Shown one piece after another: positions 43,601 through 55,915 of a DNA stretch of 64,000 bases (positions are counted from its first letter, which is position 1; every line of letters starts with the position of its first letter). The notes under the pieces are model-generated. The model saw nothing but the letters and a program-made list of their open reading frames with translations. It was not told where the DNA came from and ran no database searches. This DNA is from Cheilinus undulatus (taxonomy: Eukaryota > Chordata > Actinopteri > Labriformes > Labridae): NCBI RefSeq assembly GCF_018320785.1, contig NC_054881.1, positions 17,236,275-17,300,274 of the forward strand, given 5' to 3'. The translations under genes were made by a program, and so were the position numbers.

Positions 43601-46600
43601 CTGTAAAAATATGCATGCTGTAGTCATGTCACTTTAATTTTTAAGAAGTTATGGAATGATAAAGATACAAAAAGACAACGGAAATTAAAACTCAAAGGTT
43701 TTTATGTATTACACAGTAAACAATAACTGAGGTTTTTTGCATAAACATATTCTCCCATCTCTTCAAAAAATAAACACAAAATCATTCAGTGACAAATAGT
43801 CTTCAACGAATTCACATATTTACAAAAAAACCTTGTGCTTTTTGGAATTTGCTTCTTTTGAGTCAAACTCCCCAGGTTCTCCTCCAGTTTCAAAGTGTTA
43901 AAGCATGCACAGTTTTGGCAAAGCACGATGTGACAACATAGCAGCCTGCCCTTGGTTGTCACAGCCCGTCACAATAAATTGCAGGAAACATTATGGTAGC
44001 TTATACTAAAGCCAGCTACTGGAACAATCGAAAAATTGACTCAAAATATGGATTAAAAAAGTCATTCAATATGGGAGATACTGATGTGGGTTTAATCTTT
44101 AAATACAACATCTGTCTCAAAGTGTGAAACTTAATTTCATCTCATATTTAAAATAGCCTTTATTTTTTAGAAGTATGAAATTCAAACACTTCTATTTACT
44201 GCCCCAAACTTAACAAAATGACAACTCTGTCAGAAAGCATGACACAGAACATGTTGTTCATCACTAATGAAAATCAAAAATAAAGGTGCTGTGTACAAGT
44301 GACTAAAAAAGAGCTTAATAGTAGTATTTTACCAGTTTATCGGACAAGACACACTGAAGGAATCCTGTTCCATCTCTCAGTACAATGAACATCAAATTCT
44401 TCCCTGTAAGAGACAAAATAAGCATGAGTGAAAATCGGAGTCCACCTTTGATAAATCAAGTTGAATCTAGGATACATTCATGTTGTTGTTTTTTATGGGC
44501 TTCTATGTCTGCTAATAAAGATGATGATGATACATTTTTACCATATCTGTGTTTTTAGTATCATTGTCATATTTATATCATGCTGCTCACCTTGCCTCCT
44601 AAGACGATGGACCCATCCGAACACTTTGACTCTCTGACCTCTCTTCTCCTCCAGATGATGAATTTTAACCTGAGAAAACACATCAGAAAAGCGTATTTAG
44701 GATTTGTACTACTTGATACAAAAAAATCCTGTTCCTGCCAAATAAGACATTATAAAGTGATGCTGTGGGATATAAAACAGCTATGATTCTTATTATACAG
44801 CTGATAGTGTTAAATTCTTTAATATCAAATAATCATGGATACCAGTTTTAACACATAATGCCATTCTTTTTTTTCTAACACTGGCATTCAAAATCTGTCA
44901 CTTCTGCCAAAATCAAAACTACTGACAGAGACAGTAATAATAGAATTCTAACAGACTTACAGCATCAGGCTCAGGTAGGCTGGTGTCTTTCTCAATGATG
45001 ATCTTCTTGGCTTCTTCAAGGTTCTTCTCTCTCCTCTCGTTGTCCTCTGTCTGCACAACAAAACATGCATTAAACAGTTGCACCTGCTTCAGAGTTATGC
45101 TGGAATAAGACACTGTACGACTAAACACAGAAAAGACAAGAAGCATATTGAGTTTGATACTTATCAGTCATTGAGGTTGCAGAAATGTAACTTTTTGTTA
45201 GACTGGAGCACAAACACACCTCTTTCTTTTCTTTGGCATCGTTCTTTGACATCTCCCTGTTGAAGGCTTTTTTTGCATTCTTCATCTGTGTCTTAGAGAT
45301 CACAGCCCAACGCTGAGGATGAAGAAGAGGAGAAAAACACAAACATGAAGAGACAGGGAGAGTGAAGAGATGATATGAAACAAAGCCATATAAAATCACT
45401 TTTTTCTTGGATATAGAGAGATTTTTAATTGCATGATAATGTTTTTAGGACCAATTATCAGCTGATTAGGTAGGATGCATCATTTTAACCATGGTATCGA
45501 CTGTATCAAAATGTATCATGGCCTGATGATTTACTGCGGTCAAACATTACAGCATGATCATAGAGGAAAAATCTGCAAGTTATGAACTATTATAAACACA
45601 CCGTGTGGTTCTAGTTGAAATTAAGGCTGCCAACTTCATGCTTGTTTATGTAACAGGAAGACCAACCTCTCCCTCCTTCTGTGATTCCACATAGATGGTT
45701 GGGAACGGCTCTTTCCCAGCAGACATCAGAGCCTGTGGTTCATTAAAAACAAAAATGAGACATTGACAGACATGTTGGTACAACTAGATCGACCAGCAGA
45801 AATTAAATAAACAATAATCACATGCATGGATATAAAAACAGAACAGATCAGAGGTTTGTATAAATAAATGGGTGTTTACCTTGAGAGGAGTTTTGAAGGG
45901 TTTCTGCTCCGTACCGTCTCCATCCTGGTCGCTGCCACATTTGTCCGACACATACACCTCACCTGAGGAAAAGAGGCATAATTGATATCAGCATTTCCTC
46001 TGAACTATGAGGATTTCTGATCTTTTTTGAATATCTACACCTAGGAATTTCCATCTAATTTTTGTTTCCAGGAGTGCTGGGGGCATCTAATTAAATTATC
46101 ACATCTGCAAGAAGAACTGCTGAGCTGACAAAGACAGGGTAGATTATTCAGATAAGACTCTCAGCTTGGTCTGCCAGTGTTTTCTCTAACGTGTTTCTGT
46201 TGATTGACCAGATTTAGCAGGTTAAGGAAAAGCTCCACGATCTTCCCTTTTTCAGGAGAATAGAGCAGAACAATGTGTCTTTTCCACCATAAATCTAACA
46301 TAGGATGTAGTAATAGCTGAGTAAACGTCTATATAAAGGGGAAGCTGGCTTGATGGGCCATCACTTTGTGTGTTTGAATATGGCCCACCCATGAGGTTTG
46401 TTGTTCTTTGCTCTAAGGACTCATGCTATAAAGCTGTTGGAACATCTGTAACAACTGAGCAACTTCACAGCATTATTGCAGGAACTTTTTACAAAAACAG
46501 CAAGTCACTGCACAGTCAGAATCACCATCATGAACCCTTGAGCCTAGGACTGGGCAATAGATCAAGTTTTAAAGATAAATTCACCTTTTTTTAAACAATA

Positions 46601-47507
46601 TACAGGGTCAGACAATTTATAGCAATATCATTTATGCTGTGTTAAAACTAAGATGCATGATAATAGATTTTGCCAATATTTGATCAGTCAATAATACCAA
46701 GAATTTTAGCCTATTCCAATAAATACAGACAATGACCTTAACCAACCCAGCACTAAAGAAAGCACAGGATATATAATTTAGCCGAAAAGGTACTTCCTTA
46801 TTTTGATGAAGTTCTGTTAAGCCCCATTGAAGCCAAAACAAGCAGCCTCCTGAAGAGATTAAGCCGCTTAACTTTTATTTTTCAGCATGATAGTGTTGTG
46901 TCTGTAACATCATGATGATATACTTATTACATGGGCATTCAATGTGGGTCAATCCTACGTTGACTTACATTCAGTAATATACAGTACACAGGATAACTTA
47001 AATATAACGAAGAACGAAAACGAAAGCAAATGTAACATGGTGCAACTGTCTGAAATACGTTACAGAGCTCGATCTACTGATCCATCTAATTTACGTCATG
47101 TGTATATACAGACATTAAAATGTCAAGCTCAGGTCGGATTCATACATTTGTCCGCCCCTTCGGTATTGCAGTATAAACTGACAGCTGTCATTGGTGAATT
47201 AAAGGTTAGCTTTATCTTAACTGAACCTGCCTAGTCCATGTTTACTTTAATCCATTCTGTTAATTGAATCCATAGTTTCACTGACTGTGAAACCGTACTC
47301 ATTATAAATGAATGCAAAGCCCTACATAATCAGTCATAATAAGGCGTTAGCTTGCATGCTAACTGCTAGCATCACCTCAACTGATGCAATCTGCACCTCA
47401 CACATGTCTACGGGAGCTAGCTCACCGGGCTAGCTGGCTCCGGCTAAGCCTATTTCTTCCTTACCAACTGAGACTTGTTCCACACCTTTCGCTATGTCCG
47501 TCGCCAT
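37663..47507 (-). CDS. nars1: Asparaginyl-tRNA synthetase, cytosolic (15 coding exons, 559 aa)
   Basis: Charges tRNA-Asn with asparagine; class IIb synthetase, cytosolic homodimer. Exons in order: 47465-47507, 45880-45962, 45667-45732, 45220-45312, 44961-45050, 44591-44669, 44333-44403, 42990-43076, 42125-42346, 41758-41957, 41320-41455, 40561-40674, 39894-40025, 38151-38282 and 37663-37794. All are GT/AG, frames join exactly, stop is TGA. Residues 1-130 are the eukaryote-specific lysine-rich N-terminal extension ([16 protein letters not shown] at about 49-64). The OB-fold anticodon-binding domain starts at [14 protein letters not shown] (about 135). Catalytic domain: motif 2 [20 protein letters not shown] (R333, E335) and motif 3 [10 protein letters not shown] (R533). 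The C-terminus ([15 protein letters not shown]) is the usual eukaryotic end. Human protein is 548 aa; the extra residues lie in the N-terminal extension. The last three exons are each 132 bp and phase 0. Start is the first ATG after a GC-rich leader. Confidence 0.97.
38340..38460 (+). repeat. Dispersed repeat fragment in NARS1 intron 14
   Basis: The text gtagggctgacagcattcat, followed by an A13 run and taattactgcattaatg, then ttaatcgc, resembles the 'agggctgtcaa...taacgcgttaa' family found in fish introns. Short and diverged; the name is not certain. Confidence 0.4.
39400..39459 (+). repeat. Dispersed repeat end, copy 2
   Basis: Second copy of the block at 5168-5214 (ggtacaaaccaaactatgac, ctctgtgaactgttacac, tcctaat). 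In NARS1 intron 13, between exons 39894-40025 and 38151-38282. Confidence 0.6.
46545..46760 (+). repeat. Dispersed DNA-element remnant in NARS1 intron 1
   Basis: Starts cctaggactgggcaatagat, continues caagttttaaagat and atacagggtcagacaattta. This is the diverged head of a common non-autonomous fish element; the right border is unclear. Confidence 0.45.
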
Positions 47508-47720
47508 GTCAGTCCAGATGCTGCGACAGTCCGCTCAGGAGGGGGAACTAAATATCCTCTATTCAAAAAATAGAAATTAAACCCCAGGAGTTACTGCTGG
47601 TGGCGTCTTTAGCCGAGGACATGCAGCTTTGCGTCAGCCAAGCCGCAGCTCGCCGTCATCGACACAGGAAGAAGATAGGGCGGGACGTCAAGCGCTGATT
47701 GGCTAGTATTATGACGTCAC
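47508..47720 (-). promoter_or_regulatory. NARS1 promoter: CCAAT box and CRE
   Basis: GC/CpG-rich block upstream of the start codon. An inverted CCAAT (attgg on plus, 47698-47702) reads TAGCCAATCAGC on the gene strand. Ten bases further out is a perfect CREB/ATF palindrome TGACGTCA (47712-47719), followed by gcattgcaac, which contains a C/EBP-like half site. Together they sit about 190-220 bp before the ATG. Synthetase genes are known ATF4 targets in the amino-acid response, so the arrangement is plausible, but function is inferred. Confidence 0.6.
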
Positions 47721-48689
47721 CAGCATTGCAACATATCCCATTCGTGGGCTTCCTTGTCAGTTAATCATTTGGATCAGAATGAAACGGTCTATGCAGAGCG
47801 TCTACGACTCAAATTCAATGTTACTGTTTTAATGAATGCACTCTCAGTTAATTTTAAATTAGAAATATAAACATATAATTGAACTTTTGATTTAAAAAAA
47901 ATCTTGTTTATTTATCATTAATTAGTCATTTATTAATCATTTTTTTATGTTTCTGCAATATGTAAAAGCTCTTTAACCCAAATGATATTTTTAATGCTAA
48001 AATATAATCATTATTGTTATCCATGAATTTTCAAATTTACTGATTTACAAAAAAAATCCTGAAAAAATAGTTAAGCACATCATTATTTCTTGATTAATAT
48101 GTCAAATTATAGTTATTTACTTGCATCCCTGAGCAGAAAAATTAGTTTTAGTGCTTGAACGTTATGCTTGATTAATTTCTGACTTCTCAGAGAAGCCCAG
48201 TAAGCCGGCTCAAATTTGGGTATAAAAAGGTGAATTAGTTTGAAATTCCTCATTCCTGTTCAAAATGGTAAAACATCGAGAGCTCACTGAAAATAGAGTC
48301 CGCTATACTGTACAGTACATTTTAGTATTTTTTTAGCACTGGTTTGGACTATAGGAAATAATTTGATTAAAATAATTTATTCAGTTTTGTAGTGGAAGAC
48401 AAAACTATGGAAAAAACTGACCAGAATTCAAATTAAAAAAGCAGATTCCAAAACTTAATATGTTCACCATAAATCTTAAATCTTCAGAATATGGGCACAT
48501 TATTTTACTCAAAAATAAACTTACTTTTCAATCATCCTTGCGGGTCATTTTCATCTGCAAATATGCAGACTATATGGCATAACTGTAGCTGTAACGACAG
48601 TGCTATAAACACTGACATCTACCACTACTCTTGATGTCGGTTCTCACAGAAACAGACGTGACGCACATGCCTTTGAAAAAGGATTGTGT
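47721..48689. other. NARS1-TXNL1 intergenic, nothing coding
   Basis: AT-rich spacer of about 1 kb between the NARS1 promoter and the TXNL1 3' end. No exon or repeat recognised. Confidence 0.5.
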
Positions 48690-48695
48690 TTTATT
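48690..48695 (-). terminator. Candidate TXNL1 poly(A) signal (AATAAA)
   Basis: tttatt on plus is AATAAA on the gene strand, about 225 bp past the stop codon. The 3' UTR in between includes a (GT)n stretch (about 48799-48828). Confidence 0.6.
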
Positions 48696-48919
48696 TACAG
48701 TGATTTTCATCAGAATTACAATACAAACAATTTTTATAGTCTGACTCTCCATAAATGAAGAATTCATTCAGATCTAGAGGAGGTCAGCGGTAGGCTGTGT
48801 GTGTTTATGTGTGTGTTTGTGTGTGTGAAAGCAGAGTGTGTGGCAGCTTTGGCAAAGGGAAAGTCCATGGATGTATCTACAGCCTCCTCTTCCTCTCATT
48901 CTGGCATTAGGTCTCTGGC

Positions 48920-51900
48920 TCAGTGACTTTCTCCTTTTCTTCCCACAACCTGCAGAGAAACATAATAAAAATATAAATATAGGTACAACAGTCTAACAAA
49001 CAGCCTTATCATAATTAAACCATGGAGTGCCATGACTGGATCGTACCCTCTTGAAGTCATTCATGTTGGTGGCCTGTACAGGGGTGCCTATGAATGTCAG
49101 GTAGTTGATTTTTGTCGTCTCTTCATCTCCTTGGTTTGACTTGACAAACAACTGGTGAGGAAAAAGGAAAATCAGAAAGGAATTTCTACTGATTTCATGG
49201 AGATTCAAAACACTGTTCAACAGTTTAAAATAAAAATTGCCCCACAACTTGGACTCTGCCGGTGTTCGACTCTCGCTGTGCCAGTGTGTGAAGCTTTGCA
49301 AGCAAAATGTGAGAATGCCTGTACACTGCACGACAAATTATGCCTGATCACAATTAAAGTCAGCACCAGCCTTGTACTAGGCCATGAATCAAAATTTAGA
49401 TTCCCTAATAGGTCCCACTGCAATTTCTGATTTACAAAAAGTGTAATACTTCTTTGATCTGAAATGTGTTTCAATTGAAACACATTAAATCATCATTAAA
49501 CTGGTATGTTAAAATTACAGTTTAATACACTTTTTGAAACAGAGAACATGTCTGCATAATGCGAACATTCAAGTTACATTTATTTTCTAGAGTAATTTGC
49601 AGAAATCCTACTGTCCTTGTTGTTCAGCCTTAGTTTAATCTTTGAAATACTGTATTTATTATAATAAAGAATGATTTATTGCTCGTTTGTTGAGAACAAC
49701 ATCAGATGAGGAACTTAAGAAATAACTGCATTTAAAAAAATCACATTCACATTATTTTTATAACTTATAATTGTATTTCTGTCTGAAAATCACACAGTGC
49801 ACTTCTGGCTCAGGGGCCTGTGTCTACAACCATCTTATCTGCACAAGCAGTGCGCATTCACAACACAAAGCCGATCTATCCAGCGTCCACCAAGTAGTGC
49901 ATGGTCACATCTCCCTCTTTGGCCAATCAAAATTAAGAAGGGGCAGGACTTATGATGCCAGCTTTGATGACTTGTCTTTTTGAAGACCAAGTTTCCAGGT
50001 CCGCAACTGCTGCTACAGCCAGGAAGGGATTCTTCTCCTAGTATTAGGAGCATTTTCTTGTTTTCTTGATATTTTTTTGAATATAAGAAAATACTAAACG
50101 CATAAAGTTATGTAAAATGATACTACCTTTATACCTGTCAACATCATAGACTCAAAAAGACGAGGGGGAAAAATGTACACATAAAGACTGATTTTTTTTA
50201 ACCTTTCTCTGATTGCCTCCATGTATTATACATGCCGTGCTTTTACGGTGATTAAACAAGTAGTTATCAACTGATGGTTGCGACCCAAAAGTGGGTCATA
50301 GAGCTGTTTTTAGAGGGTCACTAGTTTGTTCAAGGGTCAGAAAGGAGTTTAAATAGCTTTACATTTTTTTTTCTTGGAATCACCAAACATTTTTATTGTG
50401 AATTTACCCAAACTCATTGGGGATTTTCTTTTTGCTTTTTAAGTAGGAACAGGAGCCTTTCGGGACACTTCCATCAGTCTTCTCCAGTAATTTAAGGAAA
50501 TTTTGGAGAGTTTTCACATAAGGCTTTATGGATTTTATCTCTGATTTATTCCCAGAAACTTTGAGGGCTCTTCTGTAACATTTTCCAGTTTTTTCAATAG
50601 TAAATGTTTTATTTTCTACAGCCTCCGTGTTTCATCACATTTCCATCTGGGGTCCAAAAAGAATGAAGTCAAAGGTTAATGTGCAATTTATTCAAATGCT
50701 TACTGAAATGATTTAGGAAAATGTCATCGAAAATGCCTTTTGCCCTGCACCACAAGTTATACATTTCAAGGCAAAAAGAGAAGGTCAGTGTGTTATTTGT
50801 CAATTATGGCAGAGTTTCAGCATTTTTAGGTAATCTGATCCTTACCGTAACACTCTGAACGTTCTGAAACTTGACGTAACGCAGAGGAATCAAACAGTCA
50901 TCTTTGTAGTCTTCCTCTGAAAGCTCCAGACTTTGAGTGGCTTCACTCCGCTCAGCGTCGTCAAACCCCATCGACCGGGGGAGATTTATGAACACTTTCA
51001 CCTCCTTTGGGGCTTGAGCTGATAAACAAAAACAAGGAAGCAGGGGTAGAAGTCAAAGGATGAGGAGGATGGATGATAAATAAGATGCTTATTATCAAAG
51101 CAATGATTTTCACTGAAAAATACCCAGAATAGTAATTAAGATAAATTATTTAATGAGGAGCTTTATGAAAAAACTCACCGAAGTCTGAGGACAGTAGCTT
51201 CATAGAAAAGAGCTTCACCGGCTGGTTGAAGGCGATAGTTATCAGCAACTAGACAATTTAGAGAATAATGTTAGAAAAAAATCTTTATGTGATTTGGGAT
51301 GATTAACTTGTTATTAGGACAATTAGACATAAACGGTTTCTGTTGCAGACATATTTGTAGAGTTTTAGTCTTGGCTTTTCTTTCCTTTAATATGATTTGT
51401 ACATATTCTGTGGCTATGAGAAAATAGCAATACGTGTTAATATTGATGAATTCTTCTTAAAGGTTTTGTTTATCGTATTCTAATCTTGATGCAGGTGGAG
51501 GACATGAGTGTGAACTTTCATACCTGTTCATCACAGTCGGACTCCAGGTAGGTGGAGTCTTTGATTAAGCAATTATCGAAGCCGCAGTCGTCGCTCTCGT
51601 TGAGGCACTCACAGCCGGCTTTGTTGACAAAAGGCATGAGATCCATCTGAGAGTAGACAAAACAAAATTAACTTCTGGGTCTTTTTTAAACACTTTATTA
51701 CTCACATATGAACACCTCTTTTAGAAGCAACTACTTCTTCATATTTTCTATAGTCAACACAAATGTATTGAAAAGTAATTACTTCCTGCTTCACCATCTT
51801 TAAACAAACAATCCGTCATTAGATTAACTTCAACATTAACATATTTAGACCTGGGTTTAGGCAAAATTTTCAGGGGGCATAAGGCCCTGTCTGCTCACAT

Positions 51901-54900
51901 GTTGTCAAAATTAGGTGTACATATATATTGTTTGATAAAGTGTATTAGGGCCAACCTAAAAGAACAAAGAATTAAGTATATCTATTAATTTTCGAGCAAG
52001 AAAAAAAGAGAACATTTGGGGAAAAAAAAGTTCAGAGTTAAAATAGTTGAAATTTATGTGGAAAACTTAAAATATCTGTTATAAAAGTCTTTGATTTTTG
52101 GCATTAAAATCTCTAAATTGTCAAGGTTTTCAAATCATAAGTTTACAACATTTTAGAGTAAAAAATGTACAGTAAAAGAATTCAAACTGAAAACAGTGGC
52201 TTGATTTTTTCCCTTTTTGATCTCAAAAATGGAAAGTTTTGGCACATGCACATTTAGGAATGTTAAAATGGAAAAAGGCAAATTTTTCTTAGAAATCAAC
52301 GGCTTTTTAAACTTGAGAATTTTGAATTTCTATTGAAAATGAACAGATCTTCTATTTTAATACACTGTCATGATAATGGATAATTTATAAATAGATCTTT
52401 TTTCAAGAATAAGTATCAGTAGGCTTGTTGCTTTTGGATTTTGTCAATGAAAACAAATTAAATTGACATGGTCTTTTTCCAAGTAGATCCTGAGGGTACT
52501 TAGCTTGGACACATTAGGGCAGCCCTCGAGAAAAAGGTTAGGAAACACTGACTTAGAGAGAGAGAGTGTGTGTGTGTGCATATACTTTAATGTCTTACAT
52601 ATAAATGTACACTTGTGTCATGGTATACATATATGCTTCCTGATGTCTTGTCATTTTCTTGTACACACACACACACCCACATATATATATATATATATAT
52701 ACGAGCTTCTGTCATGTGTGGATATCTTTATTTATTTCATACAACTATTTAACGGAGAAAACAAACAAAAAGGAACATTATTACTCACATATCCCTTTGG
52801 AATGTCGGAGTCCTCGCTGTTTCCGGGGTCGTTCTCTGTGTGTTGTTTGATTTTCTCCTCGAGACCTGCAGCGTCTATCCCCTGATACTGATCCACCCGG
52901 ACCCGGTTCCTGAAGAACAAGAACGTTGGTGTGGCTGAAATGCCGTTTGTCGCTGCCGTTGCCTGAAAAAAGGCAAAATGGTTTGGAGGGGAAAAAAAAA
53001 CTACTTTAAACAATCAAAACCTTGACTTAAACTAATTTAAAACTGTGTTTGAGTCTGTTTCTTGTTTTTTTCCATTGATTTTTGTTCATAGTTTGGATAA
53101 TCTTTCCAAGTAGAATGAGTTTTGAATTCTTTCTATCGCACAACCTGAATATCCATTAAAAAAATCATCGCATCAGATGCCAGATGATGGATGCTTTAAC
53201 ATTGCTCACTGCAGACTTTCTGACGTGTTGTGGGACTAATTGGACAAAACACCAGTGAACCCTAGAAATACGCTGGTGTCGGTCCGTGTGCTTACCCTTT
53301 CACTGGGTCACAAGTATCTTGTCTTTATCTAAAAAACTGCTGATATTGTCATTTTCTGTGAAAATTCCATTCAAGAACATACTTTTTACAGTTTTATTCC
53401 TGTAAAGTATAAACACTGTGAATGTAAAAAACACCAACAATGAATTTCCCCCTACAACAAGTGGTGTTTGTGTGTCTAATGCCTGATATCTCTGCCCACT
53501 GAGTATAAGAGAGTCATCTTTTCCAAACAAGCAATCATCAAAAAGCACCAGTGTTTTGTCAGGTGACATAGTCCTTTGTTACCACAGTTTGTCTGGTTTA
53601 GCATCATCTGTTATTACAAATGTGAGTCATATGCAACTGAATTCAGTCTAAAATAATCTACATGCTCCTCTTGTTTTAATGTGTTAGACACAACAGACAC
53701 CTGCTTTTTGTTACTTTTGTCACTGTGCATTTTTGAAGGATTATAATTTGTATTTGTGAACTGTTAATTATGTTAAATCTTTTATTCCTTCTGTAGGAAG
53801 GCATACAGCAGACCATTTATGTGCTACATAAATTAACTTTGCCAAATGTTGCTGAACAACGAGGTCTTAGAGGATTAATATTAGGATGCACGACATTTGG
53901 TTTACAGGAAAATGTCTGACCTGAATTCAGCCCCTACCTGAAACTGCTAAAATAATTCTAAAATAACAAAAAGGCTGACAGTTCTCCTGTTTTTTTCTGA
54001 TAAGACATCTATCATTGTTCTGCAACCCTCTCTCAGCTACATTGTTGCTCCGTTGAATAAAATCTTGTTGAAAGCACAGCAGATGAGACTCACCTGACAG
54101 ACATGAACATCTACTTCAAGGAAGATGGCCTGTGGGTACTTGTTGCTCAACATGTTGAAAACTGGAGCTATTCTGACACAGGGTTGACACCTGGGGAGGC
54201 AGAGGAGGGTTTTATTGAACCGCAACAGTCTCTTCTACTGAAACATGTTGTCAGCTTCCCAACAACTGACTTAACATAGTAGAAACTGACTAAAATAACC
54301 TGACATTTAAAATTACTAATCAAGTAAGAGAAAGACTTTCGATAACTCAAGCTTTTAGATATAAGGATTTATGTTGTGAAAACTCTAATAGAATAGAAGA
54401 ATACATGCTGTGCGAAGAGACCTGGTTGTAGTTTAAATGATACTTGAATTTCTTGATGACAGTGTCTTGATTTGGGAAATAAATGAATGCAGAGAGGGCT
54501 GCATGGTAGTCCAGCGGTTAGCACAGTCACCTCACAGTAAAAAGGCAACTAGTTCAAAGCACAATCGGACAGAGCTTTTCCGTGTATTCTTTGGGTACTC
54601 CAGCTTCTTCCTGCAGTGCTTATTAGGTTAAGTGGGGACTCTAAATTGTCCATTGGTATGAGCGTGACTGCTTGTTTGTCTTAACATGCAAGCTTTGTGA
54701 TTGGCAGGTGACCAGTCCAGGTCACCTGCCAGTCCAGGTCCTGGATCTCACCAAATGACAGCTGAGATCAGCTCAAGCCCTTAAACATGAGCTACTACTC
54801 CCCCAGCTCTTTGTCACTTAATTTTAAAAAATGATAAAATAAATGACATATCATATAAAGGTGGTGATAAAGAATTTCATTGGTCAATAATGATATATAA

Positions 54901-55715
54901 TATAATTGGTGGTAGATGCTGTTAACTTACACAATAACATGTAGGTTTATGTAAATAAGAAAGCTCGATCTTTATCAGTGAATGACTCATCAAGAAGTGG
55001 TAAGATAAAATAAGAGTATTCAATCATAATCTTTCTTAACTGTTAATGGACTCATCAAATCTAGAGTGATCATTTTTTGCACCATATTTTTCAGTGCGTG
55101 TAAATATATCCCCCTGTCATTCTACGTCTTTGTACAATTAGTTTCTTCATCATATTTTCAAGTCGGATCAAATCACAAACAGATAAAACTATACGAGGTG
55201 CAATCAGGTGAACATGACAGGCATTGGCGAAATGATGCTGGAAACTGTAACTTTTTTAAAGCTCTAAATGTAAAAGTAAGACAGCAGTTTTTAGGGCAAC
55301 AATCAGAGAGTAAATCTGATTTCCACCTTTTACATAAACTGATCCCCACGTCTTTAAACCGTATGAAATCTCAGCATTTAATAACAGTAATAACTGCTAT
55401 GTCATCCCAACAACACGGCTAGTAGGCTAACGACAGCTAGCATGCTAACCCTGCCCCGCTTGGAGCTATTCCTGTCAGATAACGTAGATATCCCGATATT
55501 GGCAAATTCTAAACAGCAGGCTTTGCACCAAATGTTTTACAATTATTTGCTATGGATATAAACTAAAGTGAAGCTCCGGCTAGCAGCACAGCCTCGGAGC
55601 CAGGTGGCCGAGCTTACCCAGCCATTGTGAACTTCACCACGGCGAGCTTGGAGCCGGCGGCCGCTAGCTCCGGCTGGAAATCCGGGTCACTCCCGATCAC
55701 TTTAACGCCGACCAT
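48920..55715 (-). CDS. txnl1: Thioredoxin-like protein 1 (8 coding exons, 289 aa)
   Basis: Known in vertebrates as TRP32: a thioredoxin that binds the 26S proteasome regulatory particle through a C-terminal PITH domain, in cytosol and nucleus. Exons in order: 55618-55715, 54094-54190, 52789-52962, 51524-51646, 51179-51248, 50846-51018, 49047-49151 and 48920-48949. All are GT/AG, in frame, stop TGA, and 289 aa equals the human length. Residues 1-105 form the thioredoxin fold (MVGVKVIGSDPDFQPEL; ATPTFLFFRNRVRVDQYQG). The redox motif at 34-37 reads CQPC, whereas human has CGPC; both cysteines and the proline remain. Codons 34-37 start at the second base of exon 2 (TGT CAA CCC TGT), so the change is read directly, though the splice junction before them is inferred. 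The PITH domain runs about 115-285 (DLMPFVNKAGCECLNESDDC; PLRYVKFQNVQSVT; TFIGTPVQATNMNDFKR), ending VVGRKGESH. The gene is otherwise intact. Confidence 0.96.
49463..49486. repeat. Perfect 24-bp palindrome
   Basis: The half AATGTGTTTCAA is followed directly by its exact reverse complement, with no loop. In TXNL1 intron 6. Confidence 0.9.
49855..50045 (-). repeat. Dispersed repeat family R1, copy 2
   Basis: The reverse complement aligns with 11770-11960 (gacctggaaact, tcatcaaagctgg, agtcctgccccttctt, gattggccaa, gagggagatgtgac). In TXNL1 intron 6, same strand as the gene. Confidence 0.65.
50265..50345 (+). repeat. Dispersed repeat R2, copy 2
   Basis: tatcaactgatggttgcgac, then ccaaaagtgggtcatagagc and tgtttttag. 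The first part is shared with 29797-29830. In TXNL1 intron 6. Confidence 0.5.
52677..52701 (+). repeat. (AC)n-(AT)n compound microsatellite end
   Basis: A run of acacacac (52665-52675) passes through cccac into about 11 AT units, in TXNL1 intron 3, about 90 bp on the donor side of exon 3. A (GT)n run is nearby at 52567-52579. Confidence 0.85.
54495..54800 (+). mobile_element. SINE or LINE-tail interspersed repeat
   Basis: Diverged copy of a very common fish repeat: gctgcatggtagtccagcgg, then ttagcacagtcacctcaca, a gggtactccagcttcttcc-like segment, ggactctaaattgtcc and agctgagatcagctcaag. In TXNL1 intron 1 (54191-55617). A hairpin has formed inside at 54703-54730. I do not commit to a family name. 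Confidence 0.7.
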
Positions 55716-55915
55716 GGTCCAGTCTAGGGCTGCGGTGTGTGTTGGTTATCCGGCTGTTATCAAGGCAGATAAACAACTCAATATAATAAATAAAAAGTGT
55801 TATGTTTTTAGCTTTCTGTCAGAGTATTAGCACACTAGCTGTCCTGTTTTCGAGCCACACTGTTACAGTGAGGTGATTCTGGATGTTTCCTCCTGATTGG
55901 CTGATTCACAGATGG
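55716..55915 (-). promoter_or_regulatory. TXNL1 promoter/5' UTR
   Basis: CpG-containing block upstream of the TXNL1 ATG. An inverted CCAAT (attgg on plus, 55896-55900) reads TCAGCCAATCAGG on the gene strand, about 180 bp before the start codon. No TATA box is evident. Confidence 0.5.
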
